DNA from: Cycas panzhihuaensis
Taxonomy: Eukaryota > Cycadophyta
Length of the DNA: 64,000 nt
Direction of reading: 5' to 3'
Assembly: GCA_023213395.1 (NCBI GenBank)
Contig: CM041465.1
Span: 211,799,741 to 211,863,740 of the forward strand
Below, in pieces: positions 1-12,584 of this stretch (the stretch's first letter is position 1; each line of letters starts with the position of its first letter). The position numbers and the translations under genes are program-made. The notes below the pieces were generated by a model. The model was not told the origin of the DNA. It searched no databases and saw nothing but the letters and a program-made list of their open reading frames with translations.

Positions 1-2922
1 CTAATACCCTTGATAGCTAGTGATGTTCCTCATCCAATATGAGTAGGCCAAATGTGTATGCATGGTGGTAACTTTAGGGGTCTTAACCATCCCTCTTACA
101 AGGTTGGAAATAGGGTGGTTGATTCATGTGATTATCTTTTTTAATATGAGAAAAATAAATATTAAGTGTGATCTTGCTTAGATAACAAAGGGTTCCTTTT
201 AAGATCAAGAAATGAAAGAACTTTAATAAGCAAGACTAAATACTTTTTCAAATGAAAAAAAAAAGATAAATAATACTTTTGAATTAATTCACTATGAGAA
301 ATAAAATAAAAGATCAAGATATTTCTTCTTAATGAAGCAATATGAATGCAAATATACAAACTATTATCTTTCAACTAAATAATATAAGCAACTTTGTTTG
401 GAATAAAAGTAACTTAAAAAATATATGTATGATCCTTTAAATGAATGCCTTAATGAAAAATAACTTACTAATAAAAGGAGATAGTAACTAAGAAATAAGG
501 TGAAGATATTTCTTATGTAAACTATTATCTTTCAAGTTGAAGAAGCTCCTTGAAAAGGTAAATTAAACAGCTTTCAATGAAACTATATGGACCTTTTCTT
601 AAGAATTTAATTAATCAAGGAATATGAGCAACAAAAATGAAGCTTTCAATATTTAGACGCCTTTTAAATAAGACAACTAAATGATCCATAGAGAGTGCAA
701 GATAATCAATCCTTTTGAAAAATAAAGGCCAATGTTCAACTTGTAATATTTTCAAGCAATGATGAATATAAGAGGCTTTAAAATGAAGAACTATGTATGT
801 ATGTAAAAGTTATAATAACATGCTTAAATGAAATGAGACTTAAAAGCTTAAAAGACCAAAAAATAACTTGTAACTATGCAATGTAATGCACTTATGAAGC
901 TTTAAAAAAATATAATGGCTCTAAGACAAATAAAATATTCCTTTAACTTGTGAATCAGTGAGCTCAAGATATATAAAGTTGCTATCAAATATTTCTAGAA
1001 ACAATGTAAATGAAATGAAGGAATGCTCTTTTGTAGATTACCATGCAAACTAGGTGTAATTTTGAGATATTCAAGAAGGCAAGGACCTTAAATGACCAAA
1101 AATACTTAAAGAAAATCTCTTAGATTCATTTTTATATGTTAAAGAAAAAACGTGTTAACAATAACGAGTACTAGTTTGACACTTTTGATCTAAATAGGGC
1201 TCCTAATCTTCTAGAAGCCAAAAATGATGCTAAAGAGCTAAACATTAACTTATAAGATTATAAAACCAAATAAATGTTATCAATAATTGATTAGTATCAG
1301 ATAATAAATGAGTATATTTAGTACGAATGGAAAACACTTAGCTGAAATATCAAAAAAAATTTCTAACTAGGACTAAATTAAAGGCTCAACTTTAATGGCT
1401 TTAAGGACATATAAAACAACGCTAGAATATAACAAAACTATTCTGATATGTAGAGTGCTAAAAAACCTTTCCAAAGATTCTAACGATTTGAAAAATAGAG
1501 CTATAAAACTCAAGTTTCTAAAGAAGTTGTACAAGGATCTTTTTATGGCTAATGAATTAAGAGGTACAAAAAAGGGTCAACTTTGACTAGGTTAAACTTT
1601 CTAAAATTCTACTCAAATCAGGCAAAAAAGGTCTCTAGGCTATAGAGCTCTGAGTCAAGAATCTAATGAATCAAGTGGTTCAAGAATCTACCCTCCTAAT
1701 ACAAAGATATTGTACAAAATGTAAGCAGTAGCCCTTATGTTAAAAAATCAAAATAAGGTTGGCTTTTAGCCCCTTAGCTAATAAGCCCCTTAGTCACATA
1801 GAGAGTGATGTGACTAGCTGCTAAGTTCAAGAGAGGACAATAAGATTCCAAATTTTATAAAATATATTTAAATCTTTTAAAAACTAAAAATATAAAAAAT
1901 AACATATAATCTTATGAGGTTTGCCCTTTTAAACAAAGTTATATAGAGCTACATATGACCTCAAATCAAAATGAAGGGGGCTACACAAAGGTGCACGTCT
2001 AGATTTCAAAACGTAATATAATTTAATTTCATTAAATTAAAGCTTTATAGAAAATAAAATGTATTGACACAAAGTACTTGACCATTAACTAGCAATAAAT
2101 AAATGGCACAAGGACAGAAAAAATTGATCAAAGATTGAGTAAATCAATCGATCTATGCACTGACAAGGGGCGTGGGTGAGTAATTGATCAAAGATTTCTA
2201 AAAAAAAAGTATTTTTATATTTAAAAAATGATAAATCACATTGAAAAAACTGGCAGATGGTAGAAGATGGAGACTTGGAGCAAAGGATGAAGGAGAGATC
2301 AATCATTCCTAATGATTGATGATAAGTATCTAAAAATATATATATATACTTTATATGAGAAAAGAGAGACAAAAGAGGCATGCGACAAGTAGACTACTAA
2401 ACCTGACAAATAGAGGATGAAAATATATCAGAATATCAATTTAAGTGTGATCAAAATCACTATAGAGAGGTGCAACACTGAGTAGAATAGGCATATTAAT
2501 TTATTTTTGAAGAAATATTAAAAATTAGAGAGAAAAAGGAAGGAATGGCTACGAGGTTTATAAAACCATGAGGGAGACTGAAATTCAAATTAAAAAATCT
2601 CACTAGTGGAGAAATAAAAGCTCAAATAATTTTCATTATTAGGTAGATAATTCAATCTTGATTAGAATGAGTAGTCATATGATATATTTTTTATCGATCT
2701 ACACAGAGTAGGAGCATGATGAAGCTCAAGGGTCAGGATGCCTTAAAACTAAACAAATACATATGATCAAAAATCAAAATATAAATAATAGTTTTATAAA
2801 GTTAACTTTTAATGAATCACAATATTATATACATACTAAAATATAGCCATGAATACCAAAATATAGCCATGAATCTTAAGTATGGCTAAATCACTCGCTT
2901 GAATGCTCGCTCTAATGTCAAA
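1..2922 (-). mobile_element. Copia C-prime, 5' leader (pol lies off the left edge)
   Basis: This is the untranslated leader of a minus-strand copia element. The first 140 bases match, in reverse complement, bases 63590-63720 and 55680-55790, which form the gag-proximal end of the same leader in elements E and C, and they also match 7036-7160. Reading rightward the leader runs back to a primer-binding site at about 2905-2922, next to an LTR. The gag-pol body would lie left of base 1. The rest is AT-rich with no open frame I can support. The short frames in this stretch look like chance. Confidence 0.75.
2905..2922 (-). promoter_or_regulatory. Primer-binding site of copia C-prime (decayed)
   Basis: On the minus strand this reads TTTGACATTAGAGCGAGC, a decayed form of the initiator-methionine tRNA complement (TTTGGTATCAAAG in sister elements at 53097 and 61080). 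It directly follows the LTR end. Confidence 0.6.
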
Positions 2923-3236
2923 TATTGGACTAAGGAGTAGAGCAGGCCAAACAAAGTCATGCTTCCATCATGAAGAGTCAATAGCTTTCCATTAATTGTT
3001 TGGTAGTGTTGAAAAAACACCAGGGAGGCATTCCCCTCAAATATATAATTTGGAGAGGTAGTGGACCGCCTCAACTCGACATAGAAATCAAATAATTAAA
3101 AAATAAATAAAATAATGCATATTATATACCTAGTCAGTTGTTGGTGGTTGTATGGTGGCTCTTAGAGGCTCAAGGTAAATATTTGGGGGCTCGAGGTCAA
3201 CTTTCATACCTTTTAGTAATGGGAATTATCCTAATA
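2923..3236 (-). repeat. 5' LTR of copia C-prime
   Basis: In reverse complement this aligns with the LTRs at 52738-53096 and 60467-60825. It starts TATTAGGATAATTCCC, has the AATTATATATTTGAGGGGAATGCC-type promoter region, then the shared GGTGTTTTTTCAACACTACC block, and ends CCAATA before the primer-binding site. Some central sequence is divergent. Its right edge cuts into the integrase of gypsy Z. Confidence 0.7.
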
Positions 3237-5066
3237 GTTTTTATTATATTTTGAATATAGTCCATTAGTATAGGATGTGGGTAACCATGCAATGCCACAA
3301 AGGGTATTGTCTCAATAGATATGTGGTAATCAGTGTTATACCAATATTCAACCAAGTGAATCCATTTTACCTATTTAGATTGGTTATCTCTAACATAACA
3401 ATTCATGTATATTTTCAAAACTTTGTTGACTACTTTAGTTTGTCCATCCATTTAGGGGTGGTATGTTATGCTCATGGTGAGTTGCATACTTACCAATTTG
3501 AATAGGTCCTTCCAAAAGTGGCTTATGAATTTAGGGTCCCTATTACTAATTTTTTTTAAGGAAACCTATGTAATTTATGAATATTCTCCATGAATATTTT
3601 AACTATTTGAGATGTCTTATAGGACAATTGAATAGGAATAAAATATGTATATTTTATCAAGTGATTGACTACTATAAATAATACATCTTTTGTTCCTGAT
3701 TTTGGAAGGCTAGTTATAAAGGCCATAGAAATTTCTTTCTATTTTTACTCAGGTCAATCTAGGGGTTGTAGCATTTCTAAAATTCACATAGATTCTACTT
3801 TTTATTTGTAGTAAGTCTCACATTCTAAGATGAAGTTCTTTACATCAACCTTCATCCCTCTCTAGTAAAATAATCTCCTTATCTTTTCATAGGTTTTGAA
3901 GAACCTTAAGTGCCTAATTATGGGTGAATCATGATGCTTTAAGGATTGCCTCCTTAAATTATAACTTTTAAGGTAAGTAAATCCTATTCTTATAAAGATG
4001 GGTACTTCCTCTTTTTCTCCAAGGAGTCTCTAGTCCTTTAGAACTTTTATCTATGATGGCCTTCACCTCTTTGTCTTGTGAGTATTCTTGGTGTAATTTC
4101 TCAAGCCATGTAGGCACAACTATTATGATGGCTAAGCATTTAACATCTTCCAATTTCCTTAATAATGCATCCATGATAATATTCTCTTTTTCTTTCTTAT
4201 ATGAGATTTGAAAGTCATAGTCATAGATCATATTAACCTATTTTTCTTACTCAGATAAGTTTTGTTATATCAATAAGTACTTTAGGCTATGGTGGTATGT
4301 CTTAACAATAAAATTTATTCCTAATAAGTACTACCTCTATTTTGCAAAGGTATATAGAATGGATAACATCTCCTTCTAATATGTGCTCTTAACATTTTCC
4401 CATAGATTTAGTTTTTGACTCTTATATGAAATAAGGTAGCTATTTTATAATAAAATTATGCATATTCTTGTGCCTAATGCATTGCATTCCACTATAAATA
4501 GTTGGGGAAAATCAAGCATGGCTAAGACTGATGTAATAGTAATGGATTCCTTTAATTTCTAAAAACTTAAATTAGCCTTCTTATCCTAATTAAAGTTATC
4601 CTTGTTGGTAAGGTCAATAAGGGGTCTAGCTATATTAGCATATCCTTTGATAAACTTTTAGTAGTATCCTATGATTCTTAGAAATCCCTTGAGTTTTAAC
4701 ATATTTTTTGATATGGCCTAGTTGAGAATGGCCTATATTTTTGTAGGATCAATTTCAATTTCATATTCTAAAATAATATGTCTAAGATATTCAAGGGTCC
4801 TCCTTCCAAAATAACACTTTGATCTCTTCACAAAAAATTAGTTATCTTAAAGGACCTAAAATGTTTGTTAGATGTATACCAAATGTTCCTACCATGTCTT
4901 ACTATACATAAGAATATTATCAAAAGAGACCATCATAAACCTTCTTACAAAATACATAAATACATGGTTCATGTTTGCTTAGAATGTTGTAATCGTAAGT
5001 TTTTCTTCTATTCTTATTATTTTAGTACATTCCATGTATGGATGATATTATAAATGAGCTTCATAG
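3237..5066 (-). pseudogene. Gypsy Z: RT C-terminal half, RNase H and integrase
   Basis: Minus-strand Ty3/gypsy pol, broken by stops and shifts. Going right to left, the RT part shows VSFDNILMYS (family form VFFDDILVYS), then CYFGRRTLEYLRHII, then the RNase H motif FIVECNALGTRI near 4470-4500. A linker frame at 3968-4231 contains YDFQISYKKEKENIIMDALL, the conserved RNase H/integrase junction. The integrase zinc finger (H-H, then C and a lost C) lies near 3830-3940. The catalytic core is at 3240-3540 with RDPKFISHFWKDLF and YHP-stop-MDGQTKVVN, where the stop replaces Q. The frame is cut at 3236 by the copia C-prime LTR and at about 5066 by copia A. The missing upstream RT is at 17986-19122. It is non-functional. 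Confidence 0.85.
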
Positions 5067-6683
5067 AAGGCCCACTTTTGAGGAAGTAGTGGGCCTTCTT
5101 ATGCTTACTTTACCCCTTTTTAACATTGAAGCTTCTTTGAAAATTTACGATGATGCCTCATGAATCAATAATCGAATTTATGACCAAGATTCAAGACATA
5201 GTTAACCAAATGAGGTCCCTTGGGGATACCTTAACCGAACAAAGAGTTGTTGAACGAATCCTTCGATGTGTAGGAGCCGTTAGACGCTTTGAGATGGTAG
5301 CTACAAGCATTAGTGTATCTAAAGACCTAAGTACCCTCAAAATCGAACAACTTACTGCAATGCTCATGTCCATAGAAGAGCAACAAGCTGCCAATGAAAC
5401 CTTAGAACATGCCTTTGCTACAAAGGCCAACATTCAATCTAATCCTCAAGATGGCCCTTCAAAACAAAATAAATTCCCTTTAAGGAGAAAAGATGAAAAC
5501 CCTAGAAATGAACCTAGACAAAATCCTCCACGATACCAAGCTCCTCATAATAGACAAGGACGAACCCCACAACATGAAAATTCTCCAAGACATTCGAACA
5601 CTCAAAGAAACCCTAACCAACGACGACAAGTTGACAATCATTCTTGTTGTCCACATTGTCATGGGAACCCACAACCTTCTAGAACACCTCAAAACTATCG
5701 TGACTAACCAAGAAATACTCATACTCAATTCTATGAGGAAAGGGGGAGACCTCTCAACTTTGATCACTTCTCACCAAGGAATCAAAATCTTACTTATGGA
5801 AAAAGAGATCAACTATATTGCACTTATTGTCGTAGAAATGGTCACATCAAGATAAGTGTTTTTCAAAACATGGACCACCCTCAGAGGACATGTGTCAAAC
5901 ACATCGTAATCTAAAATCAACAATAGGTTATTTCTATCTAGTTTTTCAAACCAGAAGAAGAGGATGATAGTTGGTACATTGATTCCGTTGTTCCACCCAC
6001 ATGACCCATAGAGAATAATTATTTCAAACTTTGGAGACAAATAAGAAAGGGTCTATTATGTTTGGAGACAACACCTCTCACGAATCGATTGGAAAAGGTA
6101 ACATTGCCTTATTGACTGATAGTGGTGAATACAAATATTTAAATGATGTTCTATACGTCCCCGCTTTAAAGAAAAACTTACTATCCAGAGGATGATGATG
6201 GGACAAGACTATAAAATAATTTTGACAACGGTGAATGCATCATTAAAGACAAACGACAAAATGAAGCTATTGTTGCTAGGGGTATCATGACTAAAGATCG
6301 ATTATTTAAACTTACTATCACCCCCTCAGATACATATGCCCTTAAAACCACAACCACTATGGATAGTGACCTATGGCATCGACGTTTTGGTCACCTTAAT
6401 TATACAAGTTTAGCCCTTATGAAAAGATTAGATATGGTTAATGGCTTGCCCCCTATTGATGTCAATAAAGAGTTGTGTGAGGGTTGCCTTCTTGGAAAAC
6501 ATCATAGAGAAAGTTTTCCAGACTTTAGCCATCGGACATCTGCCCCTCTTCAACTCGTATACAGATATTTATGGCCCAATGGCCACTCCCTCCTCGGGTG
6601 CCAAATACTTCCTTACATTTATTGATGACTTTACAAGAAAGACTTGGGTGTTCTTTCTCAAATACAAATCGATGCTTATATAT
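5066..6683 (+). pseudogene. Copia A-prime: duplicated gag-protease-integrase arm
   Basis: A near-identical direct copy of 8680-10260. Gag is open at 5150-5707 (185 aa) with QDIVNQMRSLGDTLTEQRVV and a basic, proline- and asparagine-rich tail. A stop then interrupts it (CAA to TAA at about 5706) where the sister copy stays open. The zinc-knuckle and protease regions follow with small indels. Integrase N-terminal sequence is at 6287-6625 with DLWHRRFGHLNYTSL and [12 protein letters not shown] (HHCC finger). The match to the sister copy stops near 6680, inside the integrase core, where inverted leader sequence begins. There is no LTR on the left: it abuts gypsy Z RT directly at about 5066. Non-functional fragment. 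Confidence 0.85.
5067..5100. repeat. Perfect 10-bp inverted repeat at the Z / A-prime junction
   Basis: GAAGGCCCAC and GTGGGCCTTC flank a 13-base loop. The right arm recurs at the start of copy A (about 8678-8690); the left arm is absent there. Confidence 0.8.
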
Positions 6684-8655
6684 CCCAAGGTTTTCAAAAG
6701 TTTGAACAAATGAACTAGGACCTAGAAAGGCTACCGTGCTCTAAGTTTATGTTTCTCCTGGAAACCTTCGTTGCTATTCTCACAATGGCGCCGCCTACGG
6801 ATGGCAAAACAGGGACCCGTTATCAGATCGAGCGCCAGGCTCTATATACCTCGTGGTGCTAAGAAGGCTTTGACACCCCCCTGAATTGTTGGTCCACCTG
6901 CGCTGGATTTATGCCTAACGACAGATCTAGCGGTGAAGGTTCTCGAACCAAAGGCACTCACCCTCCAGTCTAGCCTTGGTCTCCAAACACCATAAAAGGA
7001 AAGGTTCTGCACCTCAGCCTGCCACCGTATACACCTGATAGCTAATGGCTGTCCTCATCCAATATGAGTAGGCCAATTAGCGCAAAGTGGTGGTAACTTG
7101 TGGGTCCTAACTGCCCTTGCAAGGCCGGAAAAAGTGTGGTTCAATTCGTGATTTATCTTATTTAATGTGAAAGCTAATCTATTTAGAATGTGGTCTTGCT
7201 TAGGGAAAGAAAAAATTCTTTTGATAACAGAAAAAATGCTCTAAGCAAGATGAAATGAAAACTTTTATAAAAAAACTCTTTTTTTTCTTTTTCTTTTTTT
7301 TCAAAAACAATATATAATGTCCTTCAAACAAATATAAGATGCCTTTGAAAAGAAATGTAATTTTTCTTTTATAAATGCAAGAAGGATGATATTTTCCAAT
7401 AATGAAGTAAAATAAAAAAGAAGTAATGATGCTCAAAACTTTTCACTTATGCAAGATTTAAAATAAACTTTTGAGAATAGATAAACAGATGCCAATTTCT
7501 CAAATGAATAATGAATCTTCAATGTAAAAAAAACTTCTTTTAAGAACAACTTTTATGTATTGCCTTATAAATAAATACTTATTCAAAATAATGTAAAGTG
7601 CTTGTAGAAAGATCAAGCAAAAAACTTGAGTAAACAAGGAAATATGAACTAAAATTTTCTTTACAAATTTTGAAAGGAAGACAAGCTTAGGATGAATATA
7701 TATACTCAACTTTATGATTCAAAACTATATTGAAAGAGGTCAGAATAGCTTAAAATTTTATCAACATGTAGATTGCTGAAATGTGAATCCAATAAGACAG
7801 ACGGTTTTGAGAAATGATACCAATAAGTCACGTTTTGAATGATGCTAAGAGAGGACCTCCTTATGGAGCCTAACAGAGCAAGGTAGGCAAAAATTGTATA
7901 AAAGTATTAATTAATCCTTAGAAAAGTTGAAAAATGATTAAATATTATTGATGAAGTAATTAATATTCTACCAATTGAAAAATTTGAAAGAATATATTAA
8001 ACAGTGTAAAAAGATGATTTAGGCCAATAAAATGACTCAACTTTAGCTGATTTGAAATATAAGCAAAATGTGTCAAAATATATGAAAAAATATATCACGG
8101 TGAAGAGGAATAAGTCAGCTTCCCAACAAAGTGACGGAAATGAAATCTGAAAAAATTGCAAAAGTTATAGTAAAAAGGTGACAAGTATCTTTATGGAGAA
8201 TGGTCAAGAAACAGGAAAAATAGCTAATTTTCTTATTTTAACGATTAAAATATCAAGAAAATGAAGTCAAAAATTAAAGTAAAAGATGGGTATTAGAGTC
8301 TATATGACGTAGATCACAATAGAAAAATTTAGATACGTAAGGTTTACCAACAATAAATAAGCAGGTTCTAAAACCGATTTTATCAAAAGTGTAAAATCTG
8401 AATTTTCGAAAGTCCAATGTTAAAAGGGGTGAAACGAGGTCAAATGGGCACCAAATCGGTCTTATGACCAGTCGAAATTAATCTACAGAAAATTTCTGAT
8501 CTGATGGCGCAGGTTTCGTCTGAAACCGATGAGCCAGGGGGAAGTTATGGCCAAAAATGCGCCAATAACCCTATGGAGAAATGAAATTTTAAAAGAATAA
8601 GGTTTAAAATGAAAAGCTTCTTTTAAAAACGGTCTAAGGAAGTATGGGCCATTTA
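6684..8655 (-). mobile_element. Inverted copia leader between the two A arms
   Basis: This block is the reverse complement of the copia-family leader. Bases 6716-7160 match the reverse complement of 55670-56130 (next to C gag), including the conserved stretch around GCCTAACGACAGATCTAG. The gag-proximal end lies left, against A-prime integrase, and the LTR-proximal end lies right, against the truncated start of A gag. It is GC-richer and keeps more CpG than the C copy, so it looks younger. No primer-binding site or LTR is seen at its right end. No coding frame is supported here. Confidence 0.75.
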
Positions 8656-8739
8656 TGCATAGAAGCTTCTTTGAAAGTAGTGGGCCTTCTTATGCTTACT
8701 TTACCCCTTTTAACATTGAAGCTTCTTTGAAAATTTACG

Positions 8740-9735
8740 ATGATGCCTCATGAATCAATAACTGAATTTATGACCAAGATTCAAGACATAGTTAACCAAA
8801 TGAGGTCCCTTGGGGATACCTTAACCGAACAAAGAGTTGTTGAACGAATCCTTCGATGTGTAGGAGCCGTTAGACGCTTTGAGATGGTAGCTACAAGCAT
8901 TAGTGTATCTAAAGACCTAAGTACCCTCAAAATCGAACAACTTACTGCTATGCTCATGTCCATAGAAGAGCAACAAGCTGCCAATGAAACCTTAGAACAT
9001 GCCTTTGCTACAAAGGCCAACATTCAATCTAATCCTCAAGATGGCCCTTCAAAACAAAATGAATCCCCTTTAAGGAGAAAAGATGAAAACCCTAGAAATG
9101 AACCTAGACAAAATCCTCCACGATACCAAGCTCCTCATAATAGACAAGGACGGCCCCCACAACATGAAAATTCTCCAAGACATTCGAACACTCAAAGAAA
9201 CCCTAACCAACGAAGACAAGTTGACAATCATTCTTGTTGTCCACATTGTCATGGGAACCCACAACCTTCTAGAACACCTCAAAACTATCGTGACCAACCA
9301 AGAAATACTCATACTCAATTCTATGAGGAAAGGGAGAGACCTCTCAACTTTGATCACTCCTCACCAAGGAATCAAAATCTTACTTATGGAAAAAGAGATC
9401 AACTATATTGCACTTATTGCCGTAGAAATGGTCACACTGAAGATAAGTGTTTTTCCAAACATGGACCACCCTCTAGAGAACATGTGTCAAACACATCAGA
9501 ATCTAAAATCAACAATAGGTTATTTCTATCTAGTTTTTCAAACCAGGAAGAAGAGGATGATAGTTGGTACATTGATTCCAGTTGTTCCACCCACATGACC
9601 CATAGAGAACAATTATTTCAAACTTTGGATACAAATAAGAAAGGGTCTATTATGTTTGGAGACAACACCTCTCACGAATCGATTGGAAAAGGTAACATTG
9701 CCTTATTGGTGATAGTGGTGAATACAAATATTTAA
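8740..9735 (+). CDS. Copia gag-protease, N-terminally truncated but open for 331 codons
   Basis: This is the longest intact frame in the window. It runs from QDIVNQMRSLGDTLTEQRVV (the UBN2-type gag helices) through a basic region rich in N, P, Q and R, to a CCHC zinc knuckle CTYCRRNGHTEDKC (C-X2-C-X4-H-X4-C) and an aspartic-protease start WYIDSSCSTHM, where D-S-S replaces the usual D-S-G. The final residues drift out of the true frame: the real protein continues with a shift near 9710. The first ATG used here is internal, because related element C starts gag about 110 codons earlier. It would make the structural capsid protein and release it by proteolysis. Downstream pol is broken, so the element is not autonomous. 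Confidence 0.75.
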   Translation: MMPHESITEFMTKIQDIVNQMRSLGDTLTEQRVVERILRCVGAVRRFEMVATSISVSKDLSTLKIEQLTAMLMSIEEQQAANETLEHAFATKANIQSNPQDGPSKQNESPLRRKDENPRNEPRQNPPRYQAPHNRQGRPPQHENSPRHSNTQRNPNQRRQVDNHSCCPHCHGNPQPSRTPQNYRDQPRNTHTQFYEERERPLNFDHSSPRNQNLTYGKRDQLYCTYCRRNGHTEDKCFSKHGPPSREHVSNTSESKINNRLFLSSFSNQEEEDDSWYIDSSCSTHMTHREQLFQTLDTNKKGSIMFGDNTSHESIGKGNIALLVIVVNTNI

Positions 9736-11138
9736 ATGATGTTCTATACGTCCCGCTTTAAAGAAAAACTTACTATCCAGAGGATGATGATGGGACAAGA
9801 CTATAAAATAATTTTTGACAATCGAATCGTCATTAAAGATAAACGACAAAATGAAGCTATTGTTGCTAGGGGTATCATGACTAAAGATCGATTATTTAAA
9901 CTTACTATCACCCCTCAGATACATATGCCCTTAAAACCACAACCACTATGGATAGTGACCTATGGCATCGACGTTTTGGTCACCTTAATTATACAAGTTT
10001 AGCCCTTATGAAAAGATTAGATATGGTTAATGGCTTGCCCCCTATTGATGTCAATAAAGAGTTGTGTGAGGGTTGCCTTCTTGGAAAACATCATAGAGAA
10101 AGTTTTCCGGACTTTAGCCATCGGACATCCGCCTCTTCAACTCAGATACACGGATATTTGTGGCCCAATGGCCACTCCTTCCTTGTGCCAAATACTTCCT
10201 TACATTTATTGATGACTTTACAAGAAAGACTTGGGTGTTCTTTCTCAAATACAACTGATGCTTTCGACCACTTTGTTGACTTCAAAACCTTCGTTGAGCG
10301 ACAAAGTGGATACCATATCCTCTCCTTAAGATCGATAATGGGGAGAATTTACCTCTAATATCTTCAAGGATTATCAGATCCAACATGGGATTAGCGACAA
10401 CATACCAACCCCTACACCCCACAACAAAATGGTGTAAATCGAAAGGAAAAACAGAACTATAGTAGAAATGGCACGTTGTATGCTTAAAGATAAAAACTTA
10501 GGCCATGAATTTTGGGTGAAGTCCATACCGCAGCCTACTTACTTAATCGATGTTCCACAAAAGTCAAGAAGGAAGACACCGGAAGAAGCATGGACAGTTA
10601 TAAACCTAGTATTCGTCACCTTAAGGTATTTGGTCATTTAGCCTATGCCCACGTCCCTGACCAAAGAAGAACTAAATTAGATGATCATAGCTTAAAATGT
10701 ATCTTTATTGGATATAGTGAATCATCAAGATCTTACAAAGTTTATGATCCCAAATCCCGAAAAGTTATACTAAGTAGGGATGTCAAATTTCAAGAAGACA
10801 CCTACTATCAAAATAACCATGAACAACAAAACAACATTACTATTAAGTTTAATGCACCAAATACATCTAAATATGTGCCCCCTATGTGGAGAAACTCTCC
10901 GGAAACTACTAGGGAAACAACATCCCCTCAACCTCCATCACAACCCCTACCTAAATGGGTTCACCGCAATCATGACTTAGGAAATATATTAGATAACAAT
11001 CGAAGATCTACACGTTCACACAAAGTTAACTTTGCTCTAATGAGTAAGTTACTTGAAAGTCATGAGCCTCAAACCTTTGGTGAGGCTAATCAACATGAGT
11101 CTTGGCAAAAGCCATGCAAGAGGAATATAAATCTATAG
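9736..11138 (+). pseudogene. Copia A integrase, with frameshifts
   Basis: The frame changes several times. The zinc finger HRRFGHLNYTSL ... [12 protein letters not shown] lies at 9964-10110. The core follows, with the first D in a [10 protein letters not shown]-like stretch near 10205-10240 and NGGEF/TPQQNG-like sequence at 10335-10440, each in a different frame. The C-terminal part is open at 10512-11138 (208 aa) with [38 protein letters not shown] and VILSRDVKFQED, the usual copia integrase C-terminal and linker motifs. This enzyme would insert the cDNA, but the shifts make it inactive. Confidence 0.8.
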
Positions 11139-12570
11139 TTAAAAATGACACTTGGGAACTTGTAGACTTCCCACCAAGAAAGAAAGCCATTGGAACCAAA
11201 TGGGTTTATAAGACTAAGTTCCACTGATGGATCAATTGATAAATATAAAGCTCGTTTAGTTGCCAAAGGATATGCCCAAAAGAAGGCATAGACTATCACA
11301 AACATTTGCCCAGTTGCTAGAATGGAATCGGTTCGCATGATAATAAGTTTAGCCGCTCAAATGGGTTGGCTTTGTTTATCAAATGGACGTAAAAGTGCCT
11401 TTTAAATGGTTACATCCAAGAAGATATCTATGTCTCTCAACCCCTCGGTTTTGAAGTCGAGGAAGAAAACAAAGTGTATAAGTTAAAGAAAGCATTATAT
11501 GGTCTAAAACAAGCACCTAGGGCTTGGTATTCCCGTATAGACACATACCTTAAAAATCAAGGGTTTGAAAGATCTCAAGCAGATCCAAACCTATACACTA
11601 AAATTAAAGGAGATTCGATATTGATCGTAGGACTTTACGTGAGCGACTTAATTTATCTAAATGACTCCCAACTCTTAAGTCAATTTAAAGAAGCTATGTG
11701 TAAGGAATTCGAAATGACAGACTTAGGTCTTATGCACTACTTCCTAGGATTGGAAGTGTGGCAAGATAAACAAGGAATATTTATATCTCAACGTAAATAT
11801 ATACTAGACCTTCTACAAAGATTTAATATGACAAAGCGTAAACCATTATCAATACCGGTGAAATTGGAATTAAACTCTCTAAGACGGATGACTCAACCTC
11901 GGTTGATCCCACTCACTATAGACAATTGATTGGTAGCCTACTTTATTTAACCTCTACTCGACCGATATAACATATTACGTAAGTGTTGTATCTAGATTTA
12001 TCACGGGATCCAAAGACATCCCATTGGCAAGTCAGCAAAAGAATCCTCGAGATACCTTAAAGGGACTTGAGACTTTGGACTATACTACAAACCTACATCC
12101 GAGTTTCGATTAACGGGTTACAGTTGATTCAGATTAATGGTGATATTGATGATAGAAAATCTACTTACGGTTATGCATTTAGTATGGGATCGCAGTAGCT
12201 TGGAGTTCAAAGAAACAACATACCGTGTCCTTATCCACGGTGAGCGAGAATATAAAAGCGCGATGTTAGGAGCATGTGAATCAATCTGGTTAAGAAGACT
12301 CTTCAGGATTTTCAAATTAAGCAATGAAGGCCCCACTAAAATTTGGTGTGATAATCAGAGTGCTATTCAAATGACCAAGAATCCAGTATTCCACGGCAGA
12401 ACAAAGCACATTGAAACTCAATACCACTTTATTCGGGAACTTGTATAAGCAGAACAGATAGAGTTGACTTATTGTAGCAATCAAGATCGATGCCAGATAT
12501 TTTTACAAAGGCCTTGGGAAAAATCAAGTTTGAAAAGTTCAGAGATGATCTAGGAGTCATACACATTGGG
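11139..12570 (+). pseudogene. Copia A reverse transcriptase and RNase H, decayed
   Basis: RT begins near 11140 with KAIGTKWVYKTK-like sequence. A clear open part at 11474-11929 carries VYKLKKALYGLKQAPRAWYS, then LYVSDLIYLND where the family has YVDD, so one catalytic aspartate is lost, then TDLGLMHYFLGLEVWQ. After a shift, RNase H sequence follows. The tail is open at 12137-12448 with TKIWCDNQSAIQMTKNPVF, GRTKHIETQYHFIREL and further on DIFTKALGKIKF. The domain order is normal for copia. Non-functional. Confidence 0.85.
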
Positions 12571-12573
12571 CTT

Positions 12574-12584
12574 ATGGGGGAGAA
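12574..12584 (+). promoter_or_regulatory. Polypurine tract of copia A
   Basis: ATGGGGGAGAA lies immediately before the LTR start TGTTGGGAATAATCCC. This is where plus-strand DNA synthesis is primed. Confidence 0.8.

Noticed and set aside
5191-5767. Minus-strand frames opposite copia gag, repeated at 8781-9357
   Set aside because: They are shadows of the gag frame; the plus strand carries the zinc knuckle and protease motifs.
6940-6965. GGTTCTCGAACC, reminiscent of a tRNA T-arm
   Set aside because: No acceptor stem or anticodon arm fits around it; it is part of the conserved copia leader block.
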